The position numbers and the translations under genes were made by a program. Below are positions 58,620 through 64,000 of a stretch of DNA of 64,000 bases, piece after piece (the first letter of the stretch is position 1; each line of letters opens with the position of its first letter). Origin of the DNA: Gnetum montanum (Eukaryota > Streptophyta > Gnetopsida > Gnetales > Gnetaceae); the NCBI GenBank assembly GCA_015680685.1, contig MNCI01003984.1, positions 7,375 through 71,374 on the forward strand, read 5' to 3'. Below the pieces are notes generated by a model. That model searched no databases. It was not told the origin of the DNA and saw nothing but the letters and a program-made list of their open reading frames with translations.

Positions 58620-59900
58620 ATTTGACATGTTTCCTGATGAACTCCTCTTTGCTAGGGCTATAATTAAACAATTTCCCAATGAGCCTAAATGGTATAATGA
58701 CATTCTCACCGATCTTCCCACTCAGGAGATGCCACAAGGGTTGGACCATTGGAAGAAACAATAGTTTTTTCACTAGGTAAAACACTTCATGGAGATCAAT
58801 AGATACCTTTACAAGATGTGTGTCGATGGCCTAGTTCATTGGTGTGTCCCTGATGTCGATCAATTGTGCATTCTTCAAGGCACTCATGAAGGTCCTTATG
58901 GAGAACATTATGTTGGGAGAAGCATGGCCATTAAAATCCTAATGGTAGGGTACTATTGGCCAAAAATCTTTAGGGATGCTTATCACTATGTATGATCTTG
59001 TAAATGAAGCCAATGAGATGGTGAAATGATTTCTTGAATGGAGGAACCTCAACAATGGATTCAATTATTGGAACACTTCATCATCTGGGGCATTGATTTC
59101 ATGGGTCTCATTGTGCCCATGTCAAATGGAAAGGTGTACATCATAGTCATTGTTGACTATTATAGGAAATGAATAGAAGTAATAGCCATCATCGATTGTA
59201 CATCTTCTATTGCTACTCATTTTATAGAAAAAAATGTTGTAAATAGGTTTGGTTTGCCACGTGCATTAATTTCTAATAATGGAAATCACTTTACAGGCAC
59301 TACTTTTCAGAAGCTCATGCAATTCTTAGAGGTTGAACATAAACTCACAACATCCTACCACCCCTAAGCTAATGCTTAAGCTAAGGTTACCAATAGGGAA
59401 ATCAAAAGGATACTAACCAGAACTATTAGCAAGTATAAGAAAGACTGAAGCACAAAACTCGATGATGCCCTTTGGACCTACCGTTGAAAATGGAAACTTC
59501 CTATAGGCTATTCTCTCTATGAGATTATGTATAGAAAATTACCAACACTTCCTATCCAATCTGAGCTCTATACACTTTTAACAACTTGTGACCTCAACCT
59601 TAACTTGAGTCAAGCTCACAAAAAAAAAGACTAATGAATCTTAACCTACTAGACAAAAATTGATTGGTAGCCCTATCATCCAATGAGTTGCACAAGGCCT
59701 ACAACAAAAATCATCATGATCTAAAAACTAGAGAAGTCAAATTTCAACTGAGAGATAAGGTTCTCTATTGGAACCCCACACATGTACCTCAACAAACTAA
59801 GTTCCAAATGTTGTGGGAAGGATCTTACATCATTTATGAGACTTTTCCTTCTGAGGCCATGATGATCTACAAACCTGAGAGCCCAAACAAGAAATAATTG
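58620..59900 (+). pseudogene. pol: Integrase of element C
   Basis: It begins with FDMFPDELLFA, a zinc-binding HEGPYGEHYVGRSMAIKILM followed by YYWPKIFRDAYHYV (58884-58995), then the core: WGIDFMGLIVPMSNG with the first catalytic Asp (59090-59130), ALISNNGNHFTG where the second catalytic Asp is replaced by Asn (59262-59296), and AKVTNREIKR where the third catalytic Glu is replaced by Lys (about 59380). The C-terminal block VLYWNPTHVPQQTKFQMLW lies at 59760-59815. Active-site losses and stops make it dead. Confidence 0.88.
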
Positions 59901-61979
59901 GTTAACATCCAACAAATTAAACCTTTCCATGAGTATAGGCTAGCTATTACAACAAGCACCTCATTGGATGGACAACCATGCTCCATATTTTAGATCTCCT
60001 CCTTTTAACTTAGTCATGGGGGAGATGACCACTCATGCTAATCATATTTGTGGCTCCTTAGTTTTCAATTTTTTGTTTTACATGTTCTTTATTTTACACC
60101 TTTTTGTTTTCATGTTATTATTGTTTTCTAATTTTTTTTACATCATTGATTAGTACATTTGCTATTTTTTGAATATTTTACACTTTATTTTATATTTTAT
60201 TTTATTTTATTTTATGTGCTTTTCTAACCTTTTGTTAATAAGTGCCAAGCACATTGGTAATGCATTACTTGATGGTGGTATGTACTATGTTTGTTATTTG
60301 ATTATTGGTGTCTAGTTTCTAGTTGTGAATTTTATTATAGATAATTAGGACATGGTTTCTTTTTCATGTAATAGGAAGTGAGTCCACAACATCCACCCAT
60401 CCACAAACTCTATGATTTTACTTGTTTTAGAAACATGTAGTTCCTTTTTCATTAATAAAACTTTAATAAAATTATGAATTTAGTAGTTTCTGGAATCGGG
60501 AAGGAATCAAAGGTTTGAATAGGGTGTGGCTTCAAATGGACTGTATTCTTTGTGCTTTTTTATTTACCTAGGTGCACATGTGTTTTCATGAACTTCTTAC
60601 TATTTCATGTCGACCAATAAAATGAAGTTAAATATATCCTTGTATCGTGTGGTTCTCATCCAGAAAAGAAAAAAAAAGGATGATGAGGATTCAAAGCATA
60701 TCCCTTAGACAAAATAAATGCATGTGTCTTTTCATGGTGTAGTTCCCATTCCAAGAAAAAGAAAGAACAATGGAAATTCAAAGCACACCCCTTAAACAAA
60801 ATAAATGGGCTATAAGCACTAGTTAGGGGACTAGTTCTCTCTGACTAAGGCCCTTCCTCACTTCCTATTTCTTCTGTAATAAGGAATGGTGGTTGTTTTG
60901 TGGAAGCACTCTTGTGTCTGAGGGGATGGATTAGTCTTAAAATGCTGATGCAAAGTCATTGAACATGGTTGGTTTTGGTTTGGACTAAGAATGGATCCTA
61001 TCAAGTCATTTAACCACAAAATCCATAAGGGAATTCATGTGACCATAATTAGGAACTCCATTCCACACACTCTCTCATCAATCTATGCTTTCCATGTCTC
61101 ACCTCATTGCTAGTTTCATGTTATGGTTCGATGTCCTAGTTTGATGTGTCGAAATTCTTAGTTAGTTTCTACTAGGTTTTTGTACTTAACCTTCTATAAT
61201 CATTAATTATCCATGGAGCCCATGGACTCTTTATTTTGAAGGTATGCAAGGGTATAAAAGGCCTGTGCCTGCTTTGGGGAGGACCCACTTCCATATCTTT
61301 TAGTTGTGTTAGTTAAGTTCTTTACCATTAGAAACTCTTATAATCAAGTTTTCTTTTGTTTACCCCATCAATAACATCCAATTGTGCACATCTTCATAAC
61401 ATTTTTCAGCTAATTTTCCTTTTTATTTTTGTGAATTCTTACATCGTCTTCAAATATTTCCTTATGTAAAACTTTTCAAATTCAATGGGCCGCTTATCTA
61501 TTTGACCATATTTTTCAACCTTCCTACTAACACTGCTCAACAAATCAATCTACAATAATCACAATCTAGGCAAGTGTAACCACCGATAAGATAAGGTATT
61601 TAACCACTATGTGTTACACATTACATACTAACTCATGATTTTGTTGTGATTGTAGTGGGAAGCATGAACTAGAAGTGGGACTATCTTCACCAAGGGTGAT
61701 GTGGTAGTTCCACATAATGAGGACCATTCATAATCATTGGAGGTTCTTTCTCATTCTTCTACTGCTAAGAGGTGTTGGATGTCAATGTTATCTAGGGTGT
61801 TCACTTCTCTCATCATGAACATCAAATTTTGTAAAAATTGTAATTTTGTAGACTTGGGCACTCAGAGTTTTTCTGTTTCCTCCAAGTTAGTTTGTAATGT
61901 TAGTCAGTAATCCCATACATATCCAATATTTTGTAAAGAACTTGTTCCTCCTATTCTTCACTTGAGGATGAGTTTTCAT
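59901..61979 (+). other. 3' spacer of element C, no accessory ORF
   Basis: It is homologous in patches to the spacers of A and B (a T-rich tract near 60070-60230, GTGAGTCCACAACATCCACC near 60378, GGGGAGGACCCACTTCC near 61275) and to their last 120 bp (CAGTAATCCCATAC...). A TATA-like GGTATAAAAGGCC lies at 61251-61263. The accessory ORF seen in A and B is absent here, as if deleted or never gained. Confidence 0.6.
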
Positions 61980-61994
61980 TCAGTTGTGGGGGTA
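61980..61994 (+). other. Polypurine tract of element C
   Basis: TCAGTTGTGGGGGTA lies next to the 3' LTR. Confidence 0.75.
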
Positions 61995-62804
61995 TGATGA
62001 ATCATTTATTTCATCTACTGTGATGTCACATAACCAACATTAGAGCTGCAATGCTGGGGCCTAGCTGCAACATCAAGGCATATACTCTAGCCTATAAATA
62101 TAGCACTTGGGCTCATGTTTTGAGTCAGTTTTCAATAAGTTTTCAAGTTAGTTTTTAGTTAGAGTAACAAAGATCTTGTAGTTTATTCTCTCTATAGTTA
62201 TAATATTTTCTGAGTGCCCATAGAAGGAGTCTAAGTGTGTACGGTTCTTTGTCTGAACACTGATGTACCTAAGCACAGTAGTGTGATGGGAATAAAATGA
62301 ACTCTTTTGATAATCCTTGTAGCATGGAGAATAGATTAATATTTTCTTTATTGCACTTTACTTTCATGCACTTTACTTTAATGCATTTGAATTAAGCAGT
62401 TACTTTCTAGTTGTTAATAAGCACAAGCAAAACCACTTTGAGCATATATATATAGTACTTGATAACCCATCAATGCTTAACATTTAGTAGCCCAACAACA
62501 CTAGATGTGTTTAGGATGTATCCAAGAAAGTGGAGTAGTTACTTGTGTTAGGCTAGATAGGTAGTAAATGAATTAGATTTTAAGTTACTCTACTCTTCAT
62601 TCTTGTTGTAGGTGATTACATCTATAAAACATAAAACAATAAAAAATCATATACCTCAATTAAACTTAAACCATACCCTTGTGCCTCACAAGTGTAGTTG
62701 GGAAGATAATGAACATTTCACTTCCTAGAAGAGCTAGTGTACTAGAGAACTATACGTCCATGGAATTCGATCCGATTGTGTGTAACCACCTTAGTCATTC
62801 ATCA
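61995..62804 (+). repeat. 3' LTR of element C with a 3'-terminal internal deletion
   Basis: It aligns with 52912-53739 but lacks about 35 bp (the ATGGTTGGGCATAGGGGTACC region) just before the final CATCA. The target duplication CTTAG follows directly, so the end is real. TATA lies at 62093-62101. Confidence 0.9.
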
Positions 62805-62884
62805 CTTAGGAATTAATGAAAGTAGTTGTAATTCTACCATAAGTGGTACATGATTAGATGGTATTATTTGGGGTGGCAAGGCTT

Positions 62885-63933
62885 GATCTTGATTCTTCTC
62901 AACTTCTTAGAAATTAACTCTAGTAACTTGGTAACTTGGAAGAATTGAACATGGTACCAAATATAAGCTAAGGTCTTAATGAAGAATTTTGTTGATCTAT
63001 TCTCAATAATCATGGTAGAGTAATTGCTCAACTATGGTTCTTAATGAGTACTATCCATTAACATCCTTTATTCTTGAATTCTAGCATTTGATTTATCTAT
63101 TGAAGATTTGGAGTAAGAAGAATATGCACTAGCTAAAGGAATTGTATGTTGAATTGATAAGAACATCTTCTTAAAATCATTTTCATCTTCCAAGGATTCA
63201 TTTATGCATCCATATTTTAAAATTGATAAACACTACTTGCAACTTTCATATTGAAGTCTCCACAAAGGACAATTAGCACTTGATCGGTATATCTTAGGAA
63301 TAACTTATTCTTCAAAATTTCCTATATTTTCTTAATTAAGTATGCTTCCTGAAAGTATAACACATGAACATCTTGATTTAGCAATAAATTTGTGTTAACC
63401 ATGCATAGATATTTTTCTGATAACTAGATTTTTAGTATCACTACCAAAGCAACGTGACTTCTCTAGAACCTCGGTTGTTCTTTCTTTTCCATGATTTGAA
63501 GTTATGTGATTTCAAAAATGATATCTTCTAAACTTCATTCAAATATTTGTATTAATTCAAACTTGGCTTCTTTATAAAAGTTCTCACAACCATCCATGTT
63601 GTGATTTCTGCAGCAGGCTAGTCTGTATGACTTAAAGGAAGAACTTTCACAAGAATCCTTTTTCTTGGAAATACCTTTGTATCCCATATTTTCCAAGTAT
63701 AGTTAGAATTGATATAGGAATTTCCATGGTAAGAATTCTTGTAGGCACAAGACATCAACATTGAAATCTTGTAGCTTTGCTAAGATGGATGGGTATCGAT
63801 ATTCATGCTAGTGTAATGCCCATGGTGTAGATAGTGGATATTGTCTCTCACTAGCTAGTGATCTTGCAAGCACATTATATGTTATCACTTTCATTCTTAT
63901 TCTTGGATTCTCTTCTAGGCCATTATTCTTCAT
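62885..63933 (-). pseudogene. CCR4-type deadenylase (endonuclease/exonuclease/phosphatase fold), intronless
   Basis: The minus strand from 63933 reads RMKVITYNVLARSLASERQY, EYRYPSILAKLQDFNVDVLC then LQE (the metal-binding Glu block), MGYKGISKKK, MDGCENFYKEAKFELIQIF, HVALVVIL, EKYLCMVNTNLLLN, LIVLCGDFNMKVASSVYQF, with a weaker trace LLELISKKLRR near 62900. This is the order of plant CCR4 homologues, which shorten mRNA poly(A) tails: YNxLA, LQE, DGCxxFYK, VxNTHL, CGDFN. NTHL has become NTNL. Many stops and the absence of introns point to a processed pseudogene. Its 5' end is cut by the LTR at 63940 and element C inserted just downstream. Confidence 0.85.
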
Positions 63934-63939
63934 TGGTAT

Positions 63940-64000
63940 TGATGAGTGGTGAATACCCCTATACTTAACCATAGTAATCACTAAGCATTTATGCATGATC
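63940..64000 (-). repeat. Outer end of another A/B/C-type LTR, cut by the window edge
   Basis: The minus strand ends CTATGGTTAAGTATAGGGGTAT then CACCACTCATCA, matching the last 50 bp of the element C 5' LTR. The bases following the LTR on the minus strand (ATACCAATGA) are pseudogene sequence, not a primer site. So this is the downstream end of a minus-strand element, or a solo LTR, lying mostly beyond the window. Confidence 0.75.

Larger units (their letters stand above)
52912..62804 (+). mobile_element. Element C: 9.9-kb Athila/Tat-like gypsy retrotransposon with pol
   Basis: LTRs 52912-53739 and 61995-62804, target duplication CTTAG (52907-52911 and 62805-62809), tRNA-Asp-type primer site, then gag, protease, reverse transcriptase, RNase H and integrase in gypsy order, and a polypurine tract. 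LTR ends, primer site, the last 150 bp of the interior and parts of the spacer resemble elements A and B, so C represents an enzyme-coding relative of those elements. All domains carry stops or shifts. Confidence 0.93.

Noticed and set aside
1-64000. CRISPR arrays, tRNA or rRNA genes, organelle DNA insertions
   Set aside because: No spaced identical repeats, tRNA cloverleaf or rRNA-like GC-rich conserved blocks were found; the tRNA-like strings are retroelement primer sites.

Overview
This window looks like intergenic DNA from a very large, repeat-swollen nuclear plant genome, most likely a gymnosperm such as a conifer. That identification is an inference: it rests on nested long-terminal-repeat (LTR) elements about 10 kb long, AT-rich sequence, many decayed plant-type Ty1/copia, Ty3/gypsy, L1-type and RTE-type relics, and scattered broken copies of plant nuclear genes. 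I see no intact host gene, tRNA, rRNA or CRISPR. Nearly every coding trace carries stop codons or frameshifts. An 80-base run of N (43504-43583) marks an assembly gap.

Layout, left part. 1-975 (minus) is a decayed Ty3-type gag. 1130-1992 (minus) holds two plant gene fragments in one reading frame: an RBM25-like RRM followed by a saccharopine-dehydrogenase-like oxidoreductase. 2260-3845 (plus) is the 3' half of a copia pol. Its LTR was split by element A (4079-15441, target duplication GAAGA), and A in turn carries a GC-rich L1-type LINE (6101-8681, 15-bp target duplication). 16718-23129 is a copia element on the minus strand with both LTRs and an initiator-Met primer site. 23339-23824 (minus) is a double-stranded-RNA-binding (DRB-type) gene copy with one in-frame stop.

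Layout, middle and right. 24.4-27.4 kb holds short degenerate repeats and one orphan exon-like ORF. Element B (27395-36668, duplication AGAAT) is a relative of A. 38.0-45.9 kb holds three LTR copies of another family around a gap and unrecognised sequence. 46222-46645 (minus) is an RTE-type LINE tail; 48969-49160 is a long imperfect hairpin; 51048-51760 (minus) is a gypsy integrase relic. Element C (52912-62804, duplication CTTAG) carries gag, protease, reverse transcriptase, RNase H and integrase. 62885-63933 (minus) is an intronless CCR4-type deadenylase pseudogene, cut by another LTR of the A/B/C type at the right edge.

How it fits together. A, B and C share LTR ends (TGATGA or TGGTGA ... 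CATCA), a primer site matching tRNA-Asp as in the Athila/Tat lineages, related gag, and related leader and 3' untranslated sequence. C has pol. A and B have none and instead carry a 2.8-kb downstream accessory ORF: a globular domain resembling Athila ORF-1/plant 'putative transposon protein' families, then a long coiled coil. The LINE inside A carries, after its reverse transcriptase and zinc-binding tail, its own version of the same globular domain, then a coiled coil, then a J-domain-like segment. This shared module in two unrelated retroelement classes, and the LINE architecture itself, is the most unusual content of the window.
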